Of a DNA stretch of 64,000 nucleotides, positions 8,800 through 16,720 are shown in pieces (position 1 is the stretch's first letter; every line of letters starts with the position of its first letter). The position numbers were made by a program, and so were the translations under genes. The stretch is from NCBI RefSeq assembly GCF_900107965.1, contig NZ_FNVU01000001.1, positions 496,001 to 560,000 on the forward strand, in the 5' to 3' direction. Origin of the DNA: Actinacidiphila yanglinensis (GTDB taxonomy: Bacteria; Actinomycetota; Actinomycetes; Streptomycetales; Streptomycetaceae). The notes under the pieces were generated by a model. The model saw nothing but the letters and a program-made list of their open reading frames with translations. It did not search any database and was not told the DNA's origin.

Positions 8800-9273
8800 T
8801 CAGGCGGCGGAGAGCCGCTGCCTGACCTCGGGGGCGTCCAGGGACAGGGCGCCCAGCAGGTCCGCGGCCGGGTCGGGGTGCCGGGACGTGAGCAGGGCGA
8901 GCAGCAGATGGCGCGGCTCGATCCGCCGCCCCTTGCCATCGCGTTCGGCGAACCGCTTGGACTCCCCGACCGCCGAGCGCGCCGCCGAGTTGAGCGGGAG
9001 CCGCCGGCTTCCGCGGCTGGGCGGCGCGGCCAGCGGCATGTCCAGGTGGACGCCGATCGCGCCGAGCGCGTCGCGGTCCATCGCGTCGAGCGCGGACCTG
9101 CCCTGGTCCAGGCTCACCCCGAGGGCGCGCGCGGGCGGCGCGTCCGGGTCGTGCAGCAGCGCGAGCAGCAGGTGGTCGGTGCCGATCCTGCGGTCGCCGC
9201 GCCGCTCGGCCTCGGTGCGGGCTCGTTCGATCACCGGTTTGAGCCGCGGAGCCGCGGCAGCTTCTGCCGACAT
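8800..9273 (-). CDS. Clp N-terminal-domain protein (stand-alone double Clp-N)
   Basis: 157 residues containing only a Clp repeat (R) domain, the substrate/adaptor-binding N-domain of ClpA/ClpC, without AAA+ modules. Two copies of the motif are visible: IGTDHLLLALLHDPDAPPA near residue 30 and IEPRHLLLALLTSRHPDPA near residue 120. Such proteins may bind ClpP-system substrates or adaptors or compete with ClpC. It lies 7 bp after the small HTH gene, in the same operon, so the two probably work as a pair. GAGGCGG precedes the ATG at 9273. Confidence 0.87.
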   Translation of the reverse strand: MSAEAAAAPRLKPVIERARTEAERRGDRRIGTDHLLLALLHDPDAPPARALGVSLDQGRSALDAMDRDALGAIGVHLDMPLAAPPSRGSRRLPLNSAARSAVGESKRFAERDGKGRRIEPRHLLLALLTSRHPDPAADLLGALSLDAPEVRQRLSAA

Positions 9274-9280
9274 GGCCGCC

Positions 9281-9475
9281 TCACTTTCCGTATTTGGCGT
9301 GCACGGACTGGCGGGACACCCCGAGGGCGTCCCCGATCTGCTCCCACGACCACCCCTGCCGCCGGGCCAGCGCCACATGCGTCGCCTCGACCTGCTCGGC
9401 GAGCCGGTGCAGGGCGCCGACCGCGCGCAGGCCGACGGCGGGGTCGTCCGAGTCGATGACCTCGGTCAGGTTCAT
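9281..9475 (-). CDS. Small helix-turn-helix protein
   Basis: 64 residues, almost entirely one DNA-binding HTH: ALARRQGWSWEQIGDALGVS followed by RQSVHAKYGK. The first half (MNLTEVIDSDDPAVGLRAV) is a short helical dimerisation-like segment. Likely regulator of its own operon with the downstream Clp-N gene. The ATG at 9475 lies only 7 bases after a perfect TTGACA-17-TAAACT promoter, so the transcript is probably leaderless. Paired dyads surround that promoter. This HTH plus Clp-N arrangement is seen in Streptomyces, but its function is not, to my knowledge, settled. Confidence 0.88.
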   Translation of the reverse strand: MNLTEVIDSDDPAVGLRAVGALHRLAEQVEATHVALARRQGWSWEQIGDALGVSRQSVHAKYGK

Positions 9476-9479
9476 GTTC

Positions 9480-9522
9480 GTCAGTTTAGATTGACGCCGA
9501 ATGAGTGTCAATACAGACTGAC
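9480..9522 (-). promoter_or_regulatory. Leaderless promoter of the HTH/Clp-N operon between twin dyads
   Basis: Two dyads, GTCAGTttagATTGAC (9480-9495) and GTCAATacagACTGAC (9507-9522), are themselves inverted copies of each other. On the minus strand a -35 TTGACA (9511-9506) and a -10 TAAACT (9488-9483) are separated by exactly 17 bp and lie within these dyads. Transcription would start near 9476, next to the ATG at 9475. Confidence 0.75.
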
Positions 9523-9618
9523 ATGGCTGGTGCGGCGGACATGGCTGGCGCGGCGGACGTGGCGGACACGGCTGACGTGTGGGGGTTCGCGGCCGGGTCC
9601 GGCCCGCACAATGGCGGG

Positions 9619-10125
9619 GTGGCACCGACCTCCCGCTCTCCCCGCACCTCCCGCGTTCCCGGCGCGGCCGTCACGCTCGGCGTCGTCGGCCACCACCTGC
9701 CGGGCCGTACCTGCGCCGCGGCGCCGGGATTCCCCGGATACGACGGCATCCACGTCGGCGTCCAGCGCCGCGCCCGGCCGGCCGAACTCCTCGGGCTCAC
9801 CCCGGGCGACGCCCCCACCGCGCGCTGGGAACTGGAGTGCACGGCCCGCCCGGGCGCCGACGGGCTGCCGGAGCTGACCGGGCCGTACGTCCAGGGGCGG
9901 CCCGGCGACCGCTTCGTATACCTCTGCTGGGGCACCCTCGCGCCCGACGGCGCCTTCACCATGTTCCGCCGGGCGAAGCTCCTGCTGGCCGCGGTCGAGC
10001 CGGACGTCCTCGACGCGGCTGTCCGCGGCGGGCACCTCACCGCCCGGCTCGGCCTGACCGACGCGAAGGGCGGGCCGCTGTGCGCGCGGGTCGTGCCCCC
10101 GGCCGTGGAATGGTCGGCGACGTAA
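9619..10125 (+). CDS. DUF5990-type protein
   Basis: 168 residues from a GTG at 9619. The fold-like features are LGVVGHHLPGRTC at the start, YDGIHVGVQRRARPAELLGL, ARWELECTARPG and a C-terminal LTDAKGGPLCARVVPP. These match my memory of small actinobacterial DUF5990 proteins of unknown function. No signal peptide or membrane segment. An in-frame start at 9505 would add about 38 residues made of AlaAspMet-type repeats (MAGAAD twice); those look non-native, so the GTG is preferred. The 18-bp direct repeat encoding them is at 9520-9555. It converges on the beta-lactamase-like gene across a shared terminator. Confidence 0.72.
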   Translation: MAPTSRSPRTSRVPGAAVTLGVVGHHLPGRTCAAAPGFPGYDGIHVGVQRRARPAELLGLTPGDAPTARWELECTARPGADGLPELTGPYVQGRPGDRFVYLCWGTLAPDGAFTMFRRAKLLLAAVEPDVLDAAVRGGHLTARLGLTDAKGGPLCARVVPPAVEWSAT

Positions 10126-10147
10126 CTGCGGAGCCGGGGCGCCGCAT

Positions 10148-10185
10148 CGGGGAGGAGGGCCGGGGGAGCGGCGGCCTCCTCCCCG
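10148..10185. terminator. Bidirectional hairpin terminator
   Basis: CGGGGAGGAGG (10148-10158) pairs perfectly with CCTCCTCCCCG (10175-10185), in the 82-bp gap between the convergent DUF5990 and serine-hydrolase genes. Confidence 0.65.
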
Positions 10186-10207
10186 GGTCCGGGCGGGAGC
10201 CGGGAAC

Positions 10208-11590
10208 CTATGCCGCGCCGACGTACGCCTGCGCGGCCGTACGGGCGACGGACTCGACCTGGTCGATGCCGCCCTGCTCGGTGCGCTGGCCGGACGACAG
10301 CACGCTCACCAGCAACCGGTGTCCCTCGTACGTCACTTCGCCGATGCTGTTGATGTCCCACCGGGCGGTCGCCGTGCGTTCCAGCCAGCCGTTCTTCAGC
10401 GCGTAGCCGGAGCCGTCGGAATCGGCCGCGGACACGCCCCAGCGCTCGCCGTCGACCACGGACCGCATCAGCCCGGTGAGGTACGCGCGGGAGGACGACG
10501 ACAGGGGCGAGTCGCTGTCGAACACCGCCCGCAGCAAGGCGATCTGGTCGCTCGCGCTGGTCTGGGTCAGCCCCCAGAGGTCGCCGTCCCCGCCCACCGT
10601 GTGGTGCAGCCCGAACGACTTGTTGGCGGCGGCCAGCCCCGCGCCCCGGCCGATCGTGTGCCACAGGTCGAGCGCCGCGTCGTTGTCGCTCTGCTCGATC
10701 ATCGCGGTGGCCAGGTTCTGCTGCCCCGCGGTCAGGTGGGTGCCCGCGTGCTGGTCCTGGAGCAGCAGCGTCGCGAGGATGTCCACCTTGACGATGCTGG
10801 CGGTGTCGTACGAGGTGTCGCTGTCGCTGTCGTACGTCGCGGTGGCGCCGCCGTCGGCGTCGACGACCGCGACCGACAGGTCACCGCTGATGCCGAGGGC
10901 GCGGACCGCCGAAGTCACGGCGGCGTCGGGCGAGGTCGACGTGCTGGCCGCGGGCGAGGCGCCGGCCGGCGTCGTGTCCGTGACGGGCGCGGGTGTCGTG
11001 GTGGCGCCCGCGCTCGGGGTGCTCGTCGTGCGCGTGGGCTGCGGCGCGGTCGACTTCGGCGCGGAGGTGTCGGCGGTCGGGCTGCTCTCGGAGCCGGCCT
11101 TCGCGGACGGGGACTGCACGATCGTGGCCAGCGTGAGGACGGCCATCGCGGCCAGCGCAGTCACGGAGATGAGCAGGGGGCGCGACCAGGCGCGTGCGTT
11201 GCCGCGGGCGGGATCGGCCTCGGGGGGTTCGGGTTCCGGGTCCGGGGTGCCGAGGTGCAGGGCGGGGGCGGATGCGGATGCGTCTTCGGGTTCGAGCGCG
11301 GGATCGGCTTCGGGCTCGGGCTCGGTCGCCGGGTCAGGCGCGGCCTCGGAGTCGTGGGCGGTCTCGGGCTCGGGGTCTGCTTCGGGCGCGGCCCCCTCCG
11401 GCTCGGACGCCGTGCGGAACTCCGGAACGGCGCCGGGTTCCTCGCCCGCGTCCGGTATCCCGGTCCCGTCCTCCTGGTCGGCGGTCCCCTCGGCGTCAGC
11501 GGTGGCAGCGGCGTCGTCCCGGGCCGTCGCCTTGTCCTGCGTCGCTTTGTCCTGCGTCGCATTCGTACCGTCGCCGTGCACGTCGGCCAT
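10208..11590 (-). CDS. Membrane-anchored class-A beta-lactamase-like serine hydrolase
   Basis: 460 residues. An acidic Glu/Pro/Ala-rich cytoplasmic region of about 150 residues is followed by one hydrophobic segment (SVTALAAMAVLTLATIVQ), a Thr/Ser/Pro linker outside, and a beta-lactamase-like domain. Active-site motifs are TASIVKVDILATLLL (SxxK), MIEQSDNDAALDL (SDN) and ALKNGWLERT, where KNG stands in for KTG. The missing Thr and the lack of a clear Omega-loop Glu suggest a cell-wall or unknown amidase/esterase role rather than beta-lactam resistance. The ATG at 11590 is preferred because GGGGGG lies 9 bp upstream; an in-frame ATG at 11641 is possible. The N-terminal acidic tail is unusual for the family. 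Confidence 0.83.
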   Translation of the reverse strand: MADVHGDGTNATQDKATQDKATARDDAAATADAEGTADQEDGTGIPDAGEEPGAVPEFRTASEPEGAAPEADPEPETAHDSEAAPDPATEPEPEADPALEPEDASASAPALHLGTPDPEPEPPEADPARGNARAWSRPLLISVTALAAMAVLTLATIVQSPSAKAGSESSPTADTSAPKSTAPQPTRTTSTPSAGATTTPAPVTDTTPAGASPAASTSTSPDAAVTSAVRALGISGDLSVAVVDADGGATATYDSDSDTSYDTASIVKVDILATLLLQDQHAGTHLTAGQQNLATAMIEQSDNDAALDLWHTIGRGAGLAAANKSFGLHHTVGGDGDLWGLTQTSASDQIALLRAVFDSDSPLSSSSRAYLTGLMRSVVDGERWGVSAADSDGSGYALKNGWLERTATARWDINSIGEVTYEGHRLLVSVLSSGQRTEQGGIDQVESVARTAAQAYVGAA

Positions 11591-11924
11591 GGCCGTCCAC
11601 CCCCCGCCCTCGCCGTCCGCCGACGGTCTGCGCTGTTCCATGCCACCGACCGTAGGAAGGGAATCTGGGGTTCCCCTGAGAGACGGGTGGCAATCGTCTG
11701 AGACGCGTCCGTCGGAGGCGTCCGTGGAAGTCGGTCGAGGCTATGCAGGATGTGTTGTGGCCGGATGAACCCGCCATGACGATCGTCACATCGACTCCGG
11801 GACGTGCGACCTCCCGTCCTACGCCACTCGCCGCGCGGCGTCCAGACCCCGGACCGTACGGGTGTGCGTACGCGGATGGTTGCGGCCGGTTCGGTGCGGC
11901 CGCGGCCGGCCGGGTGCGGTCGCG

Positions 11925-12461
11925 TCAGTCGGTCCCGTCGCCGAGCGACACCAGCAGGGTCCGCAAGGTGCCGGCGAGGGCGTCGCGCTCGTCCGTGCCG
12001 AGCGCCGCGAGCAGGCGGTGCTCGTTCGCCACGTGGTCCGGCAGCGCCTCGTCGATCACGGCCCGGCCGTGCTCGGTGAGCCGGACGTGCACCACGCGGG
12101 CGTCGGCGTCGCTGCGGCTGCGGCTCACCAGTCCGGCCGCCTCCAGCCGGTCCAGGCGCTGGCTGACCGCGCCCGAGGTGACCATCGCGGCCTGCATGAG
12201 CTGCGCCGGGGTCAGCAGGTGCGGCGGATCGCTGCGGCGCAGCGTGGCCAGCACGTCGAAGGAGGCGGCGTCGAGGTCGTGCTCGGCGAACACCCGGCGC
12301 AGTTCCGCCTCCAGCAGCCGGCTCAGCCGCTTCAGCCGGCCGATCACGGCCATGGGGGAGACGTCGAGGTCCGGGCGCCGCCGGGACCACTGGTCGAGCA
12401 CCAGGTCGACGTGGTCGCCCGTCCCCGCGGCCCGACCGCCGCCCTGCTCCGTCTGCGTCAT
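11925..12461 (-). CDS. MarR-family transcriptional regulator
   Basis: A winged-helix dimeric regulator, 178 residues. The HTH and wing are visible: FDVLATLRRSDPPHLLTPAQ, SGAVSQRLDRLEAAGLVSRS (recognition helix) and SRSDADARVVHVRLTEHGRA (wing). It is divergent from the EamA permease. Two near-identical palindromes occupy the 20-55 bp upstream of its start, so it most likely represses both genes and releases on ligand binding. The permease is broken in this sequence, so the regulator may have lost its main target. The 283-bp stretch behind it (11642-11924) shows no gene. Confidence 0.92.
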   Translation of the reverse strand: MTQTEQGGGRAAGTGDHVDLVLDQWSRRRPDLDVSPMAVIGRLKRLSRLLEAELRRVFAEHDLDAASFDVLATLRRSDPPHLLTPAQLMQAAMVTSGAVSQRLDRLEAAGLVSRSRSDADARVVHVRLTEHGRAVIDEALPDHVANEHRLLAALGTDERDALAGTLRTLLVSLGDGTD

Positions 12462-12480
12462 GGAAACAGAGTAGCCAATC

Positions 12481-12515
12481 TCTTAGTGCTGAGATACTTT
12501 CTCTTAGTGCTAAGA
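12481..12515. promoter_or_regulatory. Twin MarR operators between MarR and EamA genes
   Basis: TCTTAGTGCTGAGA (12481-12494) has one mismatch from a perfect dyad. TCTTAGTGCTAAGA (12502-12515) is a perfect 6+2+6 palindrome. The centres are 21 bp apart, two helical turns. AT-rich within a GC-rich genome, as expected for a promoter/operator. Confidence 0.8.
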
Positions 12516-13411
12516 AATCGGGCAGGCGTCGTCCTGCCGGCCGCGCTCGCCCCCAGCGTGTGGGGGACCACCTACTACGTCACCACCGAGTACCTGCCGC
12601 CGGACCGGCCGCTGCTGGCCGGGGTGCTGCGCGCGCTGCCCGCCGGGCTCCTGCTGGTCGCCGTCGGCCGCCGGCTGCCGCACGGCGTGTGGTGGTGGCG
12701 GTCCCTCGTCCTCGGCGCGCTGAACATCGGCGCCTTCTTCGCGCTGCTGTTCGTCGCGGCGTACCGCCTGCCCGGCGGGGTCGCGGCCACGATCGGGGCG
12801 CTGCAGCCGCTGCTGGTCGCGGTGCTCTCGGCGGGCCTGCTCGGGGACCGGCTGACCGCGCGCACCGTGCTGACCGGCCTGGCCGGGGTGCTGGGGGTCA
12901 GCCTGCTGGTGCTCCGGTCCGGTGCGCGCCTCGACGCGCTCGGGGTCGCCGCCGCGCTGGGCAGCGCGGTGGTCATGGCCGTGGGCGTCGTGCTCAGCAA
13001 GCGCTGGCCGGCCCCCGCGCCCTGCTCGCCACCACGGGGTGGCAACTCGTCTCCGGCGGCCTCCTGTTGCTCCCGGTGTCGTTGCTGGTCGAGGGCCTGC
13101 CGCCGGCCACGCTGAGCACGCGGAACATGCTCGGTTACGGCTACCTGACGCTGGTGGGTGCCGCGCTCGCGTACGCGCTGTGGTTCCGCGGCATCCGCGA
13201 ACTCCCGCCGACCAACGTGACGTTCCTCGTCCTGCTCAGCCCCGTGGTCGCCACGGCGGTCGGATGGCTGGCGCTGGGGCAGGAGTTGACCGCCATGCAG
13301 GTCGCGGGCGGCGTTCTGATCCTCGGCGCGCTGGTCGCCGCCCAACTGAAGCCCGCGGTGGAGCCGTTGACCGCTCCACCACCGTTGACCGGACGGCCGT
13401 CCGGCACCTGA
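12507..13411 (+). pseudogene. EamA/DMT-family permease, frameshifted
   Basis: A 10-TM drug/metabolite exporter of the EamA family, read in two frames. Residues 1-170 (LPAALAPSVWGTTYYVTTEY, then LVLGALNIGAFFALLFVAAY) run in the frame of the GTG at 12507. After SKRWPAPA that frame goes out of register and stops at 13115. The second half, starting RALLATTGWQLVSGGLLLL and including PPTNVTFLVLLSPVVATAVG, continues in the -1 frame to 13411. One extra C in the five-C run at 13012-13016 would restore a full protein of about 300 residues. So this is either a recent one-base loss or a sequencing error. A GTG at 12486 is the alternative start; both lie inside the MarR operators, suggesting a very short or absent leader. 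Confidence 0.85.
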
Positions 13412-13468
13412 CGCGGCCCCAACCCCACCTCATCCCCACTGTGTTGTGAAGGATCTGAAGGAGCAGTC

Positions 13469-14101
13469 ATGCGTATCACCGTCTTCGGGGCCGCCGGAGC
13501 GGCCGGCCGCCGGATCGCCGCCGAGGCACTTTCGCGCGGCCACGAGGTCACCGGCGTGGTGCGGTCGGAGGAGCGCTTCTCCGCACTCCCCGAGGGTGTG
13601 CACGCCCGGGTCGGCGACGCGCTGTCCCCGGTCTCCGCAACGGAGTTGCTGCACACGCAGGATCTCGCCGTCGCGGCCACCCGGCCGCCGTACGGCAAGG
13701 AGGACGAACTCGTCCTCGCCGCCGAGGTGCTGCTCGGCGCGGCAGCCGCGACCGGGGTGCGGCTGCTGCTGGTCGGCGGCGCCGGAACCCTGGGCGTCCC
13801 GTCGGGCGGCACCGTCGCCGAGGCGCCGGACTTCCCCGCGGAATGGGCGCCGATAGCGCGCGCGTGCGCCCTCCAACTCGAGGCGTGCCGGGCCTCGTCC
13901 GGCGCGGACTGGACCTGCCTCAGCCCTGCCGCGCTGCTCGAACCGGGCGAGCGCACCGGTCACTTCCGGCTGGGCGGCGACGAGTTGGTGGTCGACGGGG
14001 ACGGCGTCTCGGCCCTGTCGTACGAGGACCTGGCGGTGGCCCTCCTGGACGAGGCGGAGCGCCCGCGGCACCGGGGGCGGCGGTTCACCGCCGGGTACTG
14101 A
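13469..14101 (+). CDS. NAD(P)-binding SDR-like (NmrA/YwnB-type) protein
   Basis: 210 residues with an N-terminal Rossmann motif, MRITVFGAAGAAGRRIAAEA (GxxGxxG), then GHEVTGVVRSEERF. Ends like other extended-SDR family-a5 proteins with SALSYEDLAVALLDEAE. It lacks the YxxxK catalytic pair of classical SDRs, so it probably acts as a flavin/NAD(P)H reductase or a dinucleotide-sensing protein. GAAGGAG lies 8 bp before the ATG at 13469. It follows the broken EamA gene by 57 bp and may be co-transcribed with it, and thus under the MarR regulator. Confidence 0.85.
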   Translation: MRITVFGAAGAAGRRIAAEALSRGHEVTGVVRSEERFSALPEGVHARVGDALSPVSATELLHTQDLAVAATRPPYGKEDELVLAAEVLLGAAAATGVRLLLVGGAGTLGVPSGGTVAEAPDFPAEWAPIARACALQLEACRASSGADWTCLSPAALLEPGERTGHFRLGGDELVVDGDGVSALSYEDLAVALLDEAERPRHRGRRFTAGY

Positions 14102-14119
14102 GTCGGTGTCCGACGGGCG

Positions 14120-14141
14120 GCCCGGGCGGGTTCGCCCGGGC
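14120..14141. terminator. Hairpin terminator, convergent genes
   Basis: GCCCGGGCG (14120-14128) and CGCCCGGGC (14133-14141) form a perfect 9-bp stem with a 4-nt loop, 19 bp after the SDR gene stop and before the convergent hydrolase gene. Confidence 0.55.
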
Positions 14142-14279
14142 TGGCCCTGGTTCGTCGAACCCCGGGGCCGGGGACGCCGGTTGCCATGTCCGCTCGGGGT
14201 TCGCCTGGTCCGAGTCCGCCCCGGCCGCCGTGCGCTGTGTGCGGCTCACCCGGGCGGGCCCGTACGGTCGTTCCGCTCG

Positions 14280-15521
14280 TCACGACCCGGCGCGGTCGCA
14301 CAAGGCGTGGTCCGTGAGGGCCTCCACCGCGCGGTTCACCTTGTCCTCGTCGATCAGCGCCGTGGTGGTCGTGATCGAGACGGTCACCGCGCGGCGGCCG
14401 TCCGCGGACACGGCCGGGCGGGTGTAGACGCCGAGGCCGTCGCCCTCGTGCATGTCGTCCGTCCCCCCGCAGGTCAGCGGCAGGACCCGCAACCCGAGAC
14501 CGTAACCGCCCTGGGTGCCCGCGGGTGGCACGGGCAGGTCGTCGTAGGGGACCGTGGTCCGCATCTCGGCCAGCTGGGCGGCGGAGAGCAACCTGCCGCC
14601 GGCCAGGGCGCGGAAGAAGGTGTCGAGGTCGGCGGGCGTGCTGACGACGCCGGAGTCGGCGGTGTGCTGGAGACTCTGCTCGGTGAGGTCGAGGGGGTTG
14701 CCGTCCGGCCCGGTGACCGTGACCCGCTCGTGCGGGCCGACGAGGTACGGGTTCGCGCCCGGGATGTACGTGTGGCGCAGGCCGAGCGGGGCGATCACGC
14801 GGTGCTCGACCATTTCCTGCCAGCTCTGCCCGCCGCTCGCCTTCTCGGCGATCATCGCGGCCAGCAGGTAGTTCGTGTTCGAGTAGGCCCACCGGCCGCT
14901 GCCGGGCGTGAAGACCGGCGGGTGGCTCATCGCCACGGCGACGAGCTGCTCGGGCGGCGTGTCGTCGAAACGGTTCTCGTCGAAGTGGTTGAGGAGGCGG
15001 TCCTGGACGGCCGGGTCCTGGATGTAGTCGTAGATGCCGCTGGTCTGCTGGAGCAGGTCGCGTACGGTGACGCGGCGGCCGTCGTTGCCGTTTCCGCCGA
15101 CCACTCCGGGCAGCCAGTGGTCGACGGTGTCGTCCAGCGACAGCCGGTGCTCGGCGACGAGTTGGAGGACCACGACCGCGGTGAAGGTCTTGCTGGTGCT
15201 GGCCGTCCGGAACTCCGGGTCCCACGGCACGGGCGCCTTCGACCCGAGCCCGGCGGTCCCGTAGCGGGCGCGCAGCGGGCCGTCGCCCTGGCGGTCCACC
15301 CGGGCCACCACGTTGACGTCCCCGCCGCCGGCCGCCCGGACCGCCGCGAGGTCCTTGCGCAGGTCCGCCGTCGAGTAGCCGCCCGCCGCGGCCTTCCCAC
15401 CGGTCCGGTCCGCGCCGCCGCCCGCATAGGCGCCGGCCGGCACCGCGGCGAGCGCCGATGCCGCCAGCACCACCGCGATCGCCCCCACGACCGCCCGCTT
15501 GCCCGTCCTCGCGACCCGCAT
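14280..15521 (-). CDS. Secreted serine hydrolase, DD-peptidase (R61)/class-C beta-lactamase family
   Basis: 413 residues. An ATG at 15521 starts a Sec signal (MRVARTGKRAVVGAIAVVLA, then AVPAGAYA). Overall sequence resembles Streptomyces R61 DD-carboxypeptidase: STSKTFTAVVVLQLVAEHRL (SxxK), QTSGIYDYIQD, YSNTNYLLAAMIAEK (YxN) and STPADLDTFFRALAGGRLLS. The third motif, HTG in R61, is HEGDGLG here, so the strand that positions substrate is changed. Two cysteines (TCGG and ALC) could form the R61-type disulfide. Likely acts on peptidoglycan stem peptides or an ester substrate outside the cell; beta-lactamase activity is less likely. Single gene. Confidence 0.87.
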   Translation of the reverse strand: MRVARTGKRAVVGAIAVVLAASALAAVPAGAYAGGGADRTGGKAAAGGYSTADLRKDLAAVRAAGGGDVNVVARVDRQGDGPLRARYGTAGLGSKAPVPWDPEFRTASTSKTFTAVVVLQLVAEHRLSLDDTVDHWLPGVVGGNGNDGRRVTVRDLLQQTSGIYDYIQDPAVQDRLLNHFDENRFDDTPPEQLVAVAMSHPPVFTPGSGRWAYSNTNYLLAAMIAEKASGGQSWQEMVEHRVIAPLGLRHTYIPGANPYLVGPHERVTVTGPDGNPLDLTEQSLQHTADSGVVSTPADLDTFFRALAGGRLLSAAQLAEMRTTVPYDDLPVPPAGTQGGYGLGLRVLPLTCGGTDDMHEGDGLGVYTRPAVSADGRRAVTVSITTTTALIDEDKVNRAVEALTDHALCDRAGS

Positions 15522-15799
15522 CGCACATCCCCCTTGCTCTCCGCCTCGTGTCGCCCGCGTGCTTGCGGACACGAGCGAGTCAACCGGTCCGGCGGCGCCC
15601 GGGCGATGCGGGTGCCACCCGAAGGGGGGTGGGGGGATCCCCCGGGAACAGGGTCGGGCCGGCCGTCCCGCCCGGCCCGACCGGGAGAGCCGGCCGTCCT
15701 CCGGGCCGGAACTTCGGGGTGAGGACGACCAGTTGACGGCATCGCGATGCGGTCGCTCACCCGGTGCGGTCAGGAACGTCGGTGCCGCCGGGAACGTGT

Positions 15800-16060
15800 G
15801 CCCAGTCGGGAACCAGGGGGCAGCCGCTCGTCCACGCAGGTGAGCGCGAGGGTGGCGGGGCGCGCCGTGCCGCAGGCCCCACCGGGGGCGAAGGTGACCC
15901 TGCCGGTGCCGGAGTTGGGGCGGCCGGGCGGGGAACGGGACCTGCGTGCCGTACCCCGGGATCGTCACCCCCCGACCGTGATCGGCAGGGAGCCGAACGC
16001 CGCGGCCCCGTGGATCGTCGACCCGCCGGTGGAGCCGGGTCGCGCCCGATCAGTGCGCTG
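15800..16060 (-). pseudogene. Possible remnant of a decayed secreted-protein gene
   Basis: The 590-bp gap between the DD-peptidase and the next acetyltransferase has no intact gene. However, on the minus strand three consecutive segments show strong codon bias, each in a different frame: GSTIHGAAAFGSLPITVG (to 15965), VTIPGYGTQVPFPARPP (from 15968), then NSGTGRVTFAPGGACGTARP and ATLALTCVDERLPPG (to about 15805). They would join into one protein with two single-base frame changes, both at G/C runs. No family is recognised. Could be a relic, a sequencing problem, or chance in GC-rich DNA. Confidence 0.3.
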
Positions 16061-16111
16061 CTCGGCACCGCCTGCCGGCCGCTGCCGAGCGTTCGCGGGC
16101 AGACTGGAGGG

Positions 16112-16720
16112 GTGCCCGTTGTCTCGCTGCGCCCGCTGACCCGCGCCGACTTCCCGTTGCTGCGGGAGTGGCTGGAGCAGCCGCATGTGCGGCAGTGGTG
16201 GCGGGAACCCGAACCCACCGGCGCGGCTGTCGAGGCGGAGTACGGCCCCGTGGTCGACGGACGCGACCCGACCCTGTGCGCGGTGATCCTCGCCGACGGC
16301 CAACCTGTGGGACTGATCCAGGGCTACCGGCACGCCGACAGCCCCGACTGGGACCGCGCGGTCGGCATCCCGCACGCCGCCGGCCTCGACTACCTGGTCG
16401 GACCGCCCGAGCGCCGCGGCCAGGGCATCGCGCCCACCGCGATCGCCGCCTTCGCCGACCTCCTGCTGCACAGCTTCCCTGACGTCTCCGTCGTCGTCTC
16501 CGCCCCTCAACTCGCCAACGACGCCTCCTGTCGCGCCCTCCAGAAGGCCGGCTTCACCCACGTGCGCACCACCGTCCTCGACTCCCCGGACCCCTCCGAC
16601 GCCGGCCCGAGCGCCCTCTACACCTACGCGCCCGGGCCCAAGAGGTCCGGCGGGCCCGGGCGAGCCCGCCCCGACCGCCCTCAACCCGGCCTCGACCATG
16701 CCTCCCACAGGGACGCGTAG
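16112..16720 (+). CDS. AAC(6')-like GNAT acetyltransferase
   Basis: 202 residues, of the Acetyltransf_8 group that includes aminoglycoside 6'-N-acetyltransferases. It opens VSLRPLTRADFPLLREWLEQ, then HVRQWWREP, as AAC(6') enzymes do. It keeps the family's GLIQGYRHADSPDW and the acetyl-CoA loop ERRGQGIAPTAI, followed by NDASCRALQKAGF near the end. Membership does not prove drug acetylation; a siderophore, amino sugar or protein amine could be the substrate. The GTG at 16112 has GGAGG only 1 bp before it, an unusually tight spacing. The last 40 bp overlap the end of the convergent ABC transporter gene. Confidence 0.83.
   Translation: MPVVSLRPLTRADFPLLREWLEQPHVRQWWREPEPTGAAVEAEYGPVVDGRDPTLCAVILADGQPVGLIQGYRHADSPDWDRAVGIPHAAGLDYLVGPPERRGQGIAPTAIAAFADLLLHSFPDVSVVVSAPQLANDASCRALQKAGFTHVRTTVLDSPDPSDAGPSALYTYAPGPKRSGGPGRARPDRPQPGLDHASHRDA

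Noticed and set aside
9505..9618. Long N-terminus for the DUF5990 gene starting at 9505
   Set aside because: It would be encoded by an 18-bp direct repeat and overlap the HTH promoter; the domain starts after the GTG at 9619.
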